Assembly: GCF_021272385.1 (NCBI RefSeq)
Contig: NZ_JAJSDZ010000005.1
Span: forward strand, 558,001 to 622,000
DNA: 64,000 nt
Origin: Vibrio salinus
GTDB taxonomy: Bacteria; Pseudomonadota; Gammaproteobacteria; Enterobacterales; Vibrionaceae
Reading direction: 5' to 3'
Position numbers and translations under genes: made by a program. Each line of letters begins with the position of its first letter. Position 1 is the first letter of the stretch. Shown here one piece after another: positions 1 to 10,132 of the stretch. The notes beneath the pieces were generated by a model that worked only from the letters and a program-made list of their open reading frames with translations, was not told the origin of the DNA and did no database searches.

Positions 1-258
1 TTTCGCATGATCTTGGCCAATCACATAATCGTCCAGATGCTCCCGAATCTCTCTTGGCGTTGGTAACGCTGTTGATTCTTTCTTAGGAAGTACATCTTTG
101 ATTTCTTCCCGAATGATGTCATTACACAAATCGACACATTCGTCACAAATATAGACTGATGGCCCTGCGATCAGTTTGCGAACTTCGTGCTGGCTTTTGC
201 CACAGAAAGAACAGTACAACAGTTTACTACTACCGTTCTCTTTGCTTTTATCTGTCAT
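1..258 (-). CDS. clpX: ClpX, ATP-dependent protease ATP-binding subunit (N-terminal part)
   Basis: AAA+ unfoldase that recognises substrates and feeds them into the ClpP chamber in the cytoplasm. Only the first 86 codons are inside the window; the gene runs off the left edge. The visible part is the N-terminal zinc-binding domain, with Cys16/Cys19 and Cys38/Cys41 in two CxxC pairs, followed by the linker and the start of the AAA+ region ([11 protein letters not shown]). The ATG at 258 gives the usual ClpX N-terminus. It lies 76 bp downstream of clpP in the same direction, the standard tig-clpP-clpX order. Confidence 0.96.
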   Translation of the reverse strand, partial: MTDKSKENGSSKLLYCSFCGKSQHEVRKLIAGPSVYICDECVDLCNDIIREEIKDVLPKKESTALPTPREIREHLDDYVIGQDHAK

Positions 259-334
259 CCGCTAACCTCTTAGCTTACACTCATACACTGAGTTTATAAC
301 AATTCAAACTAAATTGCGTCACTCTATTTCAAAT

Positions 335-964
335 CTATTTATCATCTCTATGAGTTAAAACAGCATCAACCAAACCATAATCAGCTGCTTCTTGTGCTGA
401 CATAAAGTTATCACGATCAGTATCACGTTCAATAACTTCCAATGGCTGACCTGTATGCTCTGCGAGCAATTTATTCAGCTTTTGCTTAATGCTCAGTATT
501 TCCTGAGCATGAATCTGAATATCAGATGCCTGTCCCTGAAATCCACCCAGTGGCTGGTGAATCATTACCCGGGAATTCGGTAATGAGAAACGTTTACCCG
601 CAGCACCACCTGCTAATAAAAACGCCCCCATAGAACACGCCTGCCCCATACACACTGTACTAACATCAGGTTTGATATACTGCATAGTATCATAAATTGA
701 CATGCCTGCTGTGACACTTCCACCAGGAGAGTTAATGTACAGGAAAATATCTTTATCTGGATTTTCAGATTCAAGGAAAAGTAACTGGGCAGTCACCAGA
801 TTAGCCATATGATCTTCTACCTGACCGGTAAGAAAAATAACTCGCTCTTTTAATAATCGAGAATAAATATCGTAAGAACGCTCACCGCGTGAGGTTTGCT
901 CTACCACCATTGGCACTAAAGCATCGATAATTGGTGACATCGCATTTTTTTCTTGGTAGCTCAT
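335..964 (-). CDS. clpP: ClpP, ATP-dependent Clp protease proteolytic subunit
   Basis: Self-compartmentalising serine protease. Fourteen subunits form the chamber used with ClpX or ClpA. The 209-aa length fits the family (about 207 in E. coli). The catalytic triad is visible as Ser111 (QACSMGA), His136 (MIHQPLGG) and Asp185 (DTDRDNF), at the same positions as in E. coli. The first dozen or so residues are probably a propeptide removed by self-cleavage, as is known for the family. It sits between tig upstream and clpX downstream, all on the minus strand. Confidence 0.98.
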   Translation of the reverse strand: MSYQEKNAMSPIIDALVPMVVEQTSRGERSYDIYSRLLKERVIFLTGQVEDHMANLVTAQLLFLESENPDKDIFLYINSPGGSVTAGMSIYDTMQYIKPDVSTVCMGQACSMGAFLLAGGAAGKRFSLPNSRVMIHQPLGGFQGQASDIQIHAQEILSIKQKLNKLLAEHTGQPLEVIERDTDRDNFMSAQEAADYGLVDAVLTHRDDK

Positions 965-1069
965 ATTCTTATGTCCCTAAAATAAATGGCCCGGATGATG
1001 GGTATCATACGGACCATTGTTAGCAGAATAAGTGACTTAAAGTCAACCTTCTACGCTACATATTGCTTA

Positions 1070-2374
1070 TTATGCCGCAGGTTGAGAATTCATTAAGTCG
1101 TTAAACTTCATCTCTTTTTCTGATACTTTTGCTTTTTCCAGAAGGGCATCAACAGCCTGTTCTTCCAGAGCAACGTTACGCATGTTTTCCATTAACTGTT
1201 TGTTTTGCTCGTAATAAGCAACCACTTCAGATGGGTCTTCATAAGCAGACGCCATGTCTTCAATTAATGCTTTTACTTTTTCGTCATCGGCTTTGATTTC
1301 TTCAGACTTGATCACTTCACCAAGAAGAAGACCAACAACAACACGACGTTTTGCCTGCTCTTCAAACAATTCGTTTGGTAGCTGAGCAGCCGCTTCAGGA
1401 TTTCCACCAAAACGTTGTGCAGCCTGCTGACGAAGAGTATCAATTTCTTGTTCAACAAGAGCAGCAGGAACATCTATTTCGTTTTCTTTTACTAAACCGT
1501 CAATAGCCTGAGTCTTGATATTCTGTTTCACAGCCTGAGTTAGTTCGCGTTCCATATTTTTACGAACTTCAGCTTTAAGAGCCTCAACACCACCTTCAGA
1601 AACGCCGAAACGAGCAACAAACTCATCATTGATTTCCGGTAGCTCCTGAACTTCAACTTTATTCACTTTAATTGAGAACGTTGCAGATTTACCTTTCAGG
1701 TTTTCAGCGTGATAATCTTCCGGGAAATTCACATCAATATCGAATTCAGCACCCGCTTCTTTTCCTGCAATTCCATCTTCAAAGCCAGGGATCATACGGC
1801 CCTGACCCATTTCCAGGTTGAAGTTTTCAGCTTTTCCGCCTTCGAACTCTTCGCCATCAATACGGCCAAGGAAATCAATATTTACACGAGTGCCATTTTC
1901 AGCAGCCTGTTCTGCGTCTTTCCAGGTTGCCTGTTGTTTACGAAGTGTTTCCAGCATTTCTTCCACATCTTCGTCTTTTACTGTCACTGCTGGTTTCTCA
2001 ACAACAATATTTTCCAGACCTTTCAGTTCAACTTCCGGATATACTTCAAACGTTGCTGTGAAAACAAGGTCTTTACCTTCTTCGCTTTCTACAGGAGCAA
2101 AAGTTGGCGCGCCTGCCGGATTGATTTTTTCTTTAACGATAGATTCGATAAAGTGACGTTGCATTACTTCGCCCAGAACGTCCTGACGTACAGATTTACC
2201 ATACATTTTCGCAACCATTTTCAAAGGTACTTTACCTTTACGGAAACCATCGAAACGACGGTTTTTTGCGATGTTGCGTAGTTCAGCTGTTACAGCATCT
2301 TCGATGTTAGCAGCAGGAACAGTAATATTCAGACGGCGCTCTAAGCCTTCTAGCGTTTCAACAGTAACTTGCAT
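1070..2374 (-). CDS. tig: Trigger factor, ribosome-associated chaperone and peptidyl-prolyl isomerase
   Basis: Chaperone that docks beside the ribosome exit tunnel and shields nascent chains. At 434 aa it is full length. The N-terminal ribosome-binding domain carries the signature GFRKGKVP at residues 43-50. A central FKBP-type isomerase domain (about 150-245) and a long helical C-terminal domain follow. It is the first gene of the tig-clpP-clpX series, 105 bp before clpP. The 438 bp upstream is non-coding and should hold its promoter. Confidence 0.98.
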   Translation of the reverse strand: MQVTVETLEGLERRLNITVPAANIEDAVTAELRNIAKNRRFDGFRKGKVPLKMVAKMYGKSVRQDVLGEVMQRHFIESIVKEKINPAGAPTFAPVESEEGKDLVFTATFEVYPEVELKGLENIVVEKPAVTVKDEDVEEMLETLRKQQATWKDAEQAAENGTRVNIDFLGRIDGEEFEGGKAENFNLEMGQGRMIPGFEDGIAGKEAGAEFDIDVNFPEDYHAENLKGKSATFSIKVNKVEVQELPEINDEFVARFGVSEGGVEALKAEVRKNMERELTQAVKQNIKTQAIDGLVKENEIDVPAALVEQEIDTLRQQAAQRFGGNPEAAAQLPNELFEEQAKRRVVVGLLLGEVIKSEEIKADDEKVKALIEDMASAYEDPSEVVAYYEQNKQLMENMRNVALEEQAVDALLEKAKVSEKEMKFNDLMNSQPAA

Positions 2375-2812
2375 TGTATATAAACCTCAAAACTCGCTCA
2401 TATAAATGTGAGCATCATGAGCCTTAGTCATCACTTAACTAAAGCCTCATCCATGTGTGTACCATAAGGTACTCAATTATGATTTTTTAACTCGCCCTCA
2501 AAACATAAAATGCAATTCAATTTCGATTACAATTACGCTTGCGAACGATGACAAATCGTCTTCAGACAAATTTCCAGACGCGACATTCTAACGACCAATA
2601 ACCCACCTGTCGAGCATAAGGCGGCTCTGAGGCGAATCTATAAGCGATATTACTCAAAAAGTCGAAATATACAGGAAATAAAAACTCATATTGATAGCAA
2701 ATGGGGACATTATCGATTTTTTCAAGATGATCGAGCTATTTTTTTACCTGTAATCTGAAAAAGAGATCTGGCTCTTATTTTCATCATCCCATCAATTTAA
2801 AGAACGGGGTAA
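2375..2812. other. Intergenic region upstream of tig
   Basis: No supportable gene in 438 bp. The right end carries a weak hairpin (separate entry) suited to ending leftward transcription from the sugar-binding protein gene. The rest is AT-rich and should hold the tig promoter on the minus strand, but I could not pick convincing -35/-10 boxes. Confidence 0.5.
2756..2776 (-). terminator. Possible weak terminator after the sugar-binding protein gene
   Basis: On the minus strand, a 5-bp stem AAGAG/CTCTT with a six-base loop runs into a short T run, 37 bp beyond the stop codon at 2813. The stem is short and AT-rich, so this is tentative. Confidence 0.35.
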
Positions 2813-4066
2813 CTACATGGCCGCCTGAACTGCTTTCGCCAAGCGATATGCCCCCAATTCCGGTTTGGAATCCGGATCATGGAAGTAACTGGAAATCACA
2901 TCGTACATCGCTCGTTCGACATAGCTTGTGGTTGCCATACCATGGGCCATACTTGGTACCAGGGTATGCAATTTTGCTGCCTGAATAAAATCCTTATGAG
3001 ACTGCAAAGCACACTGATCAAAGCCTTTCAGACTGACATCAGTTCGGACGGGAATTGACCCTTTGTTAAGGTTAAATATACGTTGAAAGTCCGGGGTCAG
3101 AACTGTTGCTGCCAGTGCTTTCTGGGCATCAATATCATCCGGATTTTCAAGCTGAAAAAAGATAAAACTATCTACGTTATAAATATAAGCGCCAGCCGTC
3201 CCAAACGCTGGCGTACAACCATAATCCGTTCCCACTTTCTTATTGAAGGAAGAAAGCTCGCCTTTTACCCAGTCACCCATAACCTGCATCGCGGCCTGAC
3301 CACTGGCTATCAGTGATGATGTCCGATTCCAGTTTCTTCCCCGGGAATTTAAATCCACATAGTGAGAAAGCCGTTTAAACTGGCGAAAGACCTCAACCAT
3401 TTCGGGACTATTTAATAATGATAAGTCGAGGTCTACAAAAGCCTTTTGGTAGTCTTTCACACCTAAAATATCTAAAGCGACCACCTCAAACAAAGTGGCA
3501 TCCTGCCAGGGTTCCCCGCCGTGAGCAAGAGGTATAATACCTTTGGCCTTCAGAACATCTGCCACTTCAAAAAACTGTTTTAGTGTACGGGGAACCGTGA
3601 GGTGATACTTTTTGAAAATTTTAGTGTTTACCCACATCCAGTTAACCCGGTGAATATTAAACGGAACAGCAACATACTGGCCTTTCCATTTCATGGTATT
3701 GGAAATCAGAGGCGGTAATATGTGATCCCAATGCTCCCTGCTGGCGACAGAATTCATATTTGCCAGCAATCCGAGACTTGCCCATTCCTGAATGTCCGGA
3801 CCTTTAATTTGTGCAGCAGAAGGCGGATTCCCGGATATGGCACGGGTAGCCAATACCGTCATCGCACTTTCACCTCCCCCCCCTTCAATGGCAAAATCTT
3901 TCCAGATATATCCCTGTTGTTTTAACTTGGCTTTAAGCACATCTATTGCTTTTCCTTCACTTCCGGACGTCCACCAGTGAAGCACTTCGACTTCTCCTGC
4001 CTGTGCACGACCGAATAAGAGAATGCTCAATACAATCAGATAAATTATGCGCTTAAATGGCCTCAT
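2813..4066 (-). CDS. Periplasmic sugar-binding protein, GtsA-like (ABC-type solute-binding family 1)
   Basis: Predicted periplasmic carbohydrate-binding protein of 417 aa. A signal peptide is visible (Arg/Lys-rich start, hydrophobic core, probable cleavage AQA|GEVEV after residue 23). The mature start VEVLHWWTSG and segments such as NPPSAAQIKGPDIQEWA and ALAHGGEPWQDAT closely resemble, from memory, the glucose-binding protein GtsA of Pseudomonas. No permease or ATPase genes lie next to it. Instead it is the last gene of a run with a histidine kinase (15 bp upstream) and a response regulator. It could present a sugar to the sensor kinase, or serve a transporter encoded elsewhere. Family is sure; ligand and role are inference. 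Confidence 0.88.
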   Translation of the reverse strand: MRPFKRIIYLIVLSILLFGRAQAGEVEVLHWWTSGSEGKAIDVLKAKLKQQGYIWKDFAIEGGGGESAMTVLATRAISGNPPSAAQIKGPDIQEWASLGLLANMNSVASREHWDHILPPLISNTMKWKGQYVAVPFNIHRVNWMWVNTKIFKKYHLTVPRTLKQFFEVADVLKAKGIIPLAHGGEPWQDATLFEVVALDILGVKDYQKAFVDLDLSLLNSPEMVEVFRQFKRLSHYVDLNSRGRNWNRTSSLIASGQAAMQVMGDWVKGELSSFNKKVGTDYGCTPAFGTAGAYIYNVDSFIFFQLENPDDIDAQKALAATVLTPDFQRIFNLNKGSIPVRTDVSLKGFDQCALQSHKDFIQAAKLHTLVPSMAHGMATTSYVERAMYDVISSYFHDPDSKPELGAYRLAKAVQAAM

Positions 4067-4081
4067 TATTTCTTTCCATTA

Positions 4082-5533
4082 TTACGACATGTTCGGCAGC
4101 TTAATCATTACTTTAAGACCGCCTGATTCAAGATTAGACAGTTCAATACTGCCACCATGGCCATGAATGATACTGCGACAAATACCTAACCCTAGCCCAT
4201 GCCCGGAATCGTCTTTTGCAATACGGTAATAAGGCTCGAATACTGATTCCAGCTTTGAATTTTCAATTCCCGGGCCTTTATCAGCAAATGAAAGATAAAC
4301 CCAATCCTCATCTTTTCCCAACAGAATATCTACGTGCTCACCATATTTGACACCATTTTCTATCAAATTCGCGCAAGCCCGCCGGATCGCGAGTGGTTTT
4401 CCAATGATGCTTACTTCTGTATCGCAGTAAAAGAAAACTCTTTGGGCGTCGATATTATAAGCGTCGGCAATCGACTGAATTTCACTCACCAAATCAATCG
4501 GGGCATCGTTTTCATGCAGGTCCGTATCTCTGAGACACTGTAATGCGCCTTTGACCATCATTTCAAGATCATCTAAGTCATGGTTAAACTTGGTTCTTTT
4601 CGTATCATCATCAAGCAATTCAGCCCTTAATCTTAACCTTGTGATAGGGGTTTTCAAATCATGAGAGATGGACGAAAACAGCTGTTCTCGATCAGAAATA
4701 TAACGTCGAATTCGTAACTGCATCCGGTTAAACGCCCGTGTTGCAATGACAACTTCCTCTGCGCCTTCTTCCACTAACAATTTTGGTTCATCAACCATGC
4801 TCATTTCATTAGCTGCCCGGGCAAGGTTATTCAACGGCCGGACCTGTTTTCTCATCAGGAAGAAAGTCAGCATCAACAGAAGAATGGTAGACATAATCAA
4901 AGAGAAAAGCTGCTCTTTATTAATAAACGGAATATTCAGATTGATATAAGGAGAAGGTAATAAAGACGCAATATAGATCCATTCATCCGGTTTAAGCTCA
5001 ATCTGCACAACCAGAACAGGAGGATTCAGTGGTTCTAACGTCAATGTCTGATAAGCCCATGACTTTGGCAGATCAGAAAGAAAAATATCATTTTTTATTA
5101 AACGTAGCCGCTCCGGCTTAGAAAAATCCACATGTATTGATTGAACATTATTCAGTTTATGTTTCAGAACATCCTTTACGGTGTGAACAGAAGCCCTCTT
5201 AAGCGAAGAATCCGGTACTGGTTCTACAATCAGTTTTTCTTTATTAATCGAAACGAAAAAACGGGTTCCCCCCATGTTTCTCACCTGATCAAGGATAATA
5301 TGCCGGTACCGGACAGGAAGTGACTGAAAGAACGTTACCGTTGAGGCAAACATTCCGGCCATATTTGAAGAAACAGACTGAATACCTTCAACCTGCTGAA
5401 GTTTTGCATCCCGGTACATTACGGTCATAACAATACCCTGAGCACAGATTACCGCAGCCAGAGTTAACAACAAAGTTCGGTTAACCAAAAAATTAGGGTT
5501 AAAGACGTGCAGTATCTTAAATTTAGAAAGCAT
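4082..5533 (-). CDS. Sensor histidine kinase, GtrS-like
   Basis: Inner-membrane two-component sensor kinase, 483 aa. Two membrane segments (about residues 20-40 and 209-227) bracket a periplasmic domain of some 165 residues. A HAMP linker follows, then a HisKA domain with phospho-acceptor His291 (SSISHDLKTPITRL). The ATPase domain shows an N box (NLIENGVKYG), G1 (DKGPGIE) and G2 (GHGLGLGICRS). The start codon is 2 bp after the stop of the response-regulator gene, so the two are almost certainly co-transcribed. The gene arrangement recalls GltR/GtrS, the glucose-responsive pair of Pseudomonas. The signal sensed here is not known from sequence. Confidence 0.93.
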   Translation of the reverse strand: MLSKFKILHVFNPNFLVNRTLLLTLAAVICAQGIVMTVMYRDAKLQQVEGIQSVSSNMAGMFASTVTFFQSLPVRYRHIILDQVRNMGGTRFFVSINKEKLIVEPVPDSSLKRASVHTVKDVLKHKLNNVQSIHVDFSKPERLRLIKNDIFLSDLPKSWAYQTLTLEPLNPPVLVVQIELKPDEWIYIASLLPSPYINLNIPFINKEQLFSLIMSTILLLMLTFFLMRKQVRPLNNLARAANEMSMVDEPKLLVEEGAEEVVIATRAFNRMQLRIRRYISDREQLFSSISHDLKTPITRLRLRAELLDDDTKRTKFNHDLDDLEMMVKGALQCLRDTDLHENDAPIDLVSEIQSIADAYNIDAQRVFFYCDTEVSIIGKPLAIRRACANLIENGVKYGEHVDILLGKDEDWVYLSFADKGPGIENSKLESVFEPYYRIAKDDSGHGLGLGICRSIIHGHGGSIELSNLESGGLKVMIKLPNMS

Positions 5534-5535
5534 CG

Positions 5536-6264
5536 TTATCGTTCATAACTCACAGGAACCGCCAGAATATAGCCGCTGCCTCTCATCGTCTTTATGTAAA
5601 CAGGGAAGTCCTTACTGTTACCCAACCGTTGTCTCAACCGGCTAATCTGGACATCAATACCACGCTCAGTCGGTAGTGCTTCCCGACCCCGGGTTGTATA
5701 GGATATGGTATTTTTATCCAATACTTCTTTAGGATGCGTAAGAAACAGAATAAGCAGTGAAAACTCACCGCCTGATAACGAATAACTTTCTTTTGATACG
5801 CTATGAGTAATAACTTGTGACAGTGTATCTAATACCCAGTCACCAAAAATAATCTGCTTCGGCAGTTCAATCTCACGCTTGTCACTCATTAACTGAACCC
5901 GGCGCAACACCGCCGTCATTCTGGCAATTAACTGCCTTGGATTAAACGGTTTAGCAATGTAATCATCTGCCCCTATTTCCAACCCTTCAATTTGATCCGC
6001 CTCATCCGACACAGCAGTCAGCATAATAATGGGAACCAATGAGTTTTCTCTGATTTTCTTGCACAAATGAAAACCATTTGAGTCCGGTAACATAACATCA
6101 AGCAACACTAAATTCGGCTCTTCATTATGCTCTAAATAATGAAACAGCGACTTCCCGTCAGCTACAACATCAACAAAAAAACCGGCCTGAGTCAGATACT
6201 CTTGTAATAATTCACATATATCAGGATCATCATCAACAACCAGAACCCGAGCATTTAACACCAT
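5536..6264 (-). CDS. Two-component response regulator, OmpR/PhoB family (GltR-like)
   Basis: DNA-binding response regulator, 242 aa from the chosen start. The receiver domain has the acidic pocket at residues 11-13, phospho-acceptor Asp56 (LVLLDVMLP) and Lys105 (IAKPF). The C-terminal winged helix ends with RTMRGSGYIL-like residues typical of OmpR/PhoB proteins. An upstream in-frame ATG at 6321 would overlap the end of selO and add residues outside the receiver fold. The ATG at 6264 has a GGG-rich ribosome site and starts just before the first beta strand. It is first in the regulator-kinase-binding protein series and probably controls it and sugar uptake or metabolism genes elsewhere. Confidence 0.93.
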   Translation of the reverse strand: MVLNARVLVVDDDPDICELLQEYLTQAGFFVDVVADGKSLFHYLEHNEEPNLVLLDVMLPDSNGFHLCKKIRENSLVPIIMLTAVSDEADQIEGLEIGADDYIAKPFNPRQLIARMTAVLRRVQLMSDKREIELPKQIIFGDWVLDTLSQVITHSVSKESYSLSGGEFSLLILFLTHPKEVLDKNTISYTTRGREALPTERGIDVQISRLRQRLGNSKDFPVYIKTMRGSGYILAVPVSYER

Positions 6265-6308
6265 CTGAAACCCTTTGCTTTTTGTTACGTACACATCTGC
6301 CAGTACGG

Positions 6309-7775
6309 CTATGACGAACAACTGATCTCAAGATGCTTTCCCCACTCAGGAGGAAGTTTGGCATAATCTTCAAACTCAGGCTGTTCATCATAAGGATGAG
6401 ACAATACCTTGAGCAGATTATGAATTTCTGTGTAATCACCCTGTTCGGCTGCCTGAATGGCTTGTTGGGCAAGATAGTTTCTCAGAATATACTTAGGGTT
6501 CACACTCCTCATTTGCTGACATCTTAACTCAGCAGAAACAACGAACCCATTGGAATCAACTTCTTGCTCACAGCGCAGAATATACCTTTTTATCCATTGC
6601 TCTGCACTGATACGATCCACAAATAAGTCAATAACTTTATCAATAGGTTGACAATCCAATGATGAAAGCGTTCGAAAAAAAACGCAATAGTCAACACGGT
6701 TACTCTCCAGCAATTCCAGAGCATGTTGAAATAGGCCGCTGTCACCTTTCATGCTCATCATTAATCCAAACTTTCGTCTCATTAACTGACTGTATTTCTC
6801 ATTCAATATGTGCTCATAGGAAGCCAGACTTTCTTCCAGTTCACCGCTATCAATAAGTGGTGATAGAGCATGAGCAAGTGCAGTAAGATTCCAGAGAGCG
6901 ATCTGAGGCTGACGATTGAATGCATACCGTCCTTCATAATCAGAATGATTACAAATGAAACCGGAATGATATTCATCCATAAAAGCATACGGTCCGAAAT
7001 CAAAGGTTTCACCCACAATAGACATATTGTCAGTATTCATTACACCATGACAAAAGCCATACGCCTGCCAAAACGCAATCATTGATGCAGTTCGTCTGAT
7101 AACTTCCCCAAACATGTTCAGATAGGGGTTTTCCTGATGTTGGCATTGGGGAAAATACCAATTCATAACTTTATCGGTAAGAAGACGCAAATCATCATAT
7201 TTCTGCGTATAAAACAAATGCTCAAAATGACCGAATCTGACATGCGTTTTGGCGATGCGTAACAGGAATGCGCCGGTTTCAGCCGTTTCCCGGTAAACTG
7301 TCGTATCGCTACCAATCATCCCCAGAGATCGGGTGGTTGGGATTCCTAAAAAATGCAGAGCTTCACTACACAAGTACTCCCTAATAGTAGAGCGTAATAC
7401 GGCCCGTCCGTCTCCCATCCGGGAATAAGGCGTCGTTCCAGCGCCTTTAAGGTGTAAGTCCCATATGTCTCCAGCGATGTCTTCAATTTCCGTGAGCAGA
7501 AGCCCTCGCCCATCGCCTAGATCCGGATTATAAAAACCAAACTGATGACCTGCATATTTCATTGCCAAAGGAGAAAAGTTCTCCTTTGCTGTTATCCCTG
7601 TCAGTTTCTCTAATAAAACATGATCCGGCTGTTCAGGGAAGCGCAACGTCCGGGCAAGAGAGCGATTCCAGACAATCCAGTTCTGATTTAAAAGAGGCTT
7701 AACCGACTGTCGTGTATAAAAAGACTCGGGAAGTGACGCATATCGACGATGGGAAATAACTTGATCAAATGACAT
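6309..7775 (-). CDS. selO: SelO, protein adenylyltransferase (YdiU family pseudokinase)
   Basis: Protein-AMPylating enzyme with an inverted kinase fold, known in E. coli to link redox stress to AMPylation of metabolic enzymes. It is 488 aa, near the family norm. Hallmarks are YAGHQFG (74-80), the ATP-contact region with Lys110, GDGRAVLRS (121-129), MNTDNMS and DFGPYAFMD. The C-terminus is Ser-Cys-Ser-Ser, with the Cys at the place occupied by selenocysteine in animal SelO. A longer version from a GTG at 7793 is possible, but the ATG at 7775 matches the family start better. It lies 44 bp before the response-regulator gene. Confidence 0.95.
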   Translation of the reverse strand: MSFDQVISHRRYASLPESFYTRQSVKPLLNQNWIVWNRSLARTLRFPEQPDHVLLEKLTGITAKENFSPLAMKYAGHQFGFYNPDLGDGRGLLLTEIEDIAGDIWDLHLKGAGTTPYSRMGDGRAVLRSTIREYLCSEALHFLGIPTTRSLGMIGSDTTVYRETAETGAFLLRIAKTHVRFGHFEHLFYTQKYDDLRLLTDKVMNWYFPQCQHQENPYLNMFGEVIRRTASMIAFWQAYGFCHGVMNTDNMSIVGETFDFGPYAFMDEYHSGFICNHSDYEGRYAFNRQPQIALWNLTALAHALSPLIDSGELEESLASYEHILNEKYSQLMRRKFGLMMSMKGDSGLFQHALELLESNRVDYCVFFRTLSSLDCQPIDKVIDLFVDRISAEQWIKRYILRCEQEVDSNGFVVSAELRCQQMRSVNPKYILRNYLAQQAIQAAEQGDYTEIHNLLKVLSHPYDEQPEFEDYAKLPPEWGKHLEISCSS

Positions 7776-7901
7776 AACCAGAATTTTTCTCACGAACTAA
7801 GAGTGCAGAGTAAAACATTACCAAATACCATAGTAGTTTACTAGGTTATTAAACATTTGATCAAAGTTTACCGCGCCTCACCACAGAGAAACCGGTCAAG
7901 G

Positions 7902-7999
<98 letters not shown>

Positions 8000-8098
8000 A
8001 ATTGAGTCACAGAAATCACAATCAGGCAACCAAAAAAGAAGTATCAGAATCATTTCTCTTTTGGTCGCACTGAACTTACAAACCGCTCTGCGGCATTT

Positions 8099-9706
8099 TT
8101 AATTTAAATGATCAACCGCGGCACGCTCAATGGGCAAACCGGCTTTGTAACGTTCCATAAAGACTTCAAATCCGTCGACATCTGCCAAATCCGGCTCAAT
8201 AACGGACTCATTACTGTTATGGAAAACATTCTGATTCAGATAATCTTCCAGACTTTGTCCTTTGTCTTTATCAATGGCATACCTTGCCAACAAAGCAATG
8301 CCCCAGGCGCCGCCTTCACCGGCGGTATCCATCACTGCGACCGGCGCATTCACTGCCGCAGCCATAAATCGCTGTCCGACACCTTTGGTTTTGAACAGCC
8401 CGCCATGACCCAGCATTTTATCCAACTTAACCTGCTCTTCTTTTAGCAAAATATCCATACCCATTTTCATTGCGCCAAGTGATGTCTGCAGATTAACCCG
8501 GATAAAATTTGCCAAATTAAAATTACTTTCAGCTGTTCGGGTAAACAATGGCCTTCCTTCTTCAAAATGCGTCATATGCTCACCCGAAAGATAACCATAC
8601 GCCAGAAGTCCACCACAATCTTTATCACCTTCCAGTGCTTTATTATACAAAGTGCTGTAAAGCGTATCCATTTCAACATTAAAACCCAAAGATTCTACCG
8701 CTTCTTTAAACACTTTAATCCATGAATCAATATTTGAAGAGCAATTATTCGAATGCGCCATGGCAACCAACTTTCCGGTTGGAGTCGTAACTAAATCCAG
8801 CTCCTGATGAACTTTTGATAATTCTCTCTCCAGTACTACCATTGCAAAAATGGATGTTCCGGCAGACACATTACCGGTTCTTTCTGCAACACTATTTGTC
8901 GCTACCATCCCAGTTCCGGCATCGCCTTCCGGAGGACACAAAACACATCCTGATTCTAACCGACCATCCGGATCAAGCAATTTTGCACCTTCATCCGTTA
9001 AATATCCGGCTTCATCCCCCGCTAATAACACCTCTGGCAGAACCTCTTCGATTGCCCAGGGATAGCCATGTTCTTTAATCAGTTCATTAAACCGTGTCTG
9101 CATATTCCGGTTAAAATCTTTAATCTCGATATCAACAGGAAACATTCCCGATGCGTCTCCGACACCAAGCACCTTTTTACCGGTAAGCTGCCAGTGAACA
9201 TATCCGGATAACGTCGTCATAAAATTAAGTTCATTAACATGTGACTCGTTATTCAATATGGCCTGATACAAATGAGCAATACTCCAGCGTTGCGGGATCG
9301 GATAGTCAAATGTTTCCATTAAAATTTGAGTGGCATCAAATGTGAAATTATTGCGCCATGTACGAAATGGGACCAGTAATTGCCCCTCTTTGCTGAAAGC
9401 CAGATATCCATGCATCATCGCACTGATTCCTAAAGCAGACAGCTTCGTTATCTCAACATCGTATTTTGCTTTAACATCATCAACCATTGTCCTGTAACTT
9501 TCCCGGATTCCATTCCAGACATTATTTAGGGAGTAAGTCCAGACACCATCGTGATATTCACTTGACCAGCTATGTCCACCAGTCGCTATTGGATTATTCT
9601 GGGTATCAAGAAGTACGGATTTTATCCGTGTAGATCCAAGCTCAATTCCTAAAGTAGCCTGACCATTCAAAATCAGTTCTCTTATTTCTGAGACTGGTAA
9701 CGTCAT
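8099..9706 (-). CDS. FGGY-family carbohydrate kinase, specificity unknown
   Basis: Cytoplasmic sugar kinase, 535 aa. The N-terminal phosphate-binding motif is IELGSTRIKSVL (residues 21-32). The C-terminal half holds GNVSAGTSIFAMVV and a glycine-rich FGGY-type ATP-site segment (AGEGGAWGIALLA). The length and both motifs fit xylulokinase/ribulokinase-type enzymes, but I cannot assign the sugar. No isomerase, aldolase or sugar transporter genes adjoin it, so context does not help. The ATG at 9706 is chosen because GGAG lies 9 bases upstream; an ATG 21 bases earlier lacks a ribosome site. Confidence 0.85.
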   Translation of the reverse strand: MTLPVSEIRELILNGQATLGIELGSTRIKSVLLDTQNNPIATGGHSWSSEYHDGVWTYSLNNVWNGIRESYRTMVDDVKAKYDVEITKLSALGISAMMHGYLAFSKEGQLLVPFRTWRNNFTFDATQILMETFDYPIPQRWSIAHLYQAILNNESHVNELNFMTTLSGYVHWQLTGKKVLGVGDASGMFPVDIEIKDFNRNMQTRFNELIKEHGYPWAIEEVLPEVLLAGDEAGYLTDEGAKLLDPDGRLESGCVLCPPEGDAGTGMVATNSVAERTGNVSAGTSIFAMVVLERELSKVHQELDLVTTPTGKLVAMAHSNNCSSNIDSWIKVFKEAVESLGFNVEMDTLYSTLYNKALEGDKDCGGLLAYGYLSGEHMTHFEEGRPLFTRTAESNFNLANFIRVNLQTSLGAMKMGMDILLKEEQVKLDKMLGHGGLFKTKGVGQRFMAAAVNAPVAVMDTAGEGGAWGIALLARYAIDKDKGQSLEDYLNQNVFHNSNESVIEPDLADVDGFEVFMERYKAGLPIERAAVDHLN

Positions 9707-10132
9707 ATAGATGTGCTCCGTTAACATTGTTTAGCGTTTGGGGTTCAATAAGACGAGTCTGGTTCAAATGATGGCATAGAAAAATTATCGCAACTCTACC
9801 CCGGGGAAACCTCAGGCAAACAGAATGACAACACTAAGTTGCCGTAGATTTATATTGTCGCGTCAAAAAAGATAGTTTATATATTATTGATATTATAGGT
9901 AGAACATGTGGCGCAGCTAACACTGCTTTAAATTTTTATACACTCGACACAAGCTAACTCTACCTCAACTTAATCAGACTTAGTGTGAAGAATATCGAAG
10001 AAATAAACACTGAGCCTCTCACTCATTCGGATAAGTTAACCGACCAACTGAATGGTACAAAAACTGAAATGATTGATACAACAACGTTTAAAATATATAT
10101 TAGAAAAAACTAAAACAATAGAGTGCAGACAA
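9707..10132. other. Intergenic region between divergent kinase and methyltransferase genes
   Basis: No supportable gene. Promoters for the leftward kinase gene and the rightward methyltransferase gene must lie here. The stretch is AT-rich around 9840-9900. I see no clear operator or hairpin. Confidence 0.5.

Noticed and set aside
1709..2281. 190-codon plus-strand frame inside tig
   Set aside because: Antisense shadow of the well-supported trigger factor gene; Phe-rich composition typical of a complement reading.
9895..9960. Possible integron attC-like or repeat fragment (around ACATGTGGCGCAGCTAACAC)
   Set aside because: No paired imperfect repeats or core sites flank it, and no cassette genes or integrase are nearby.
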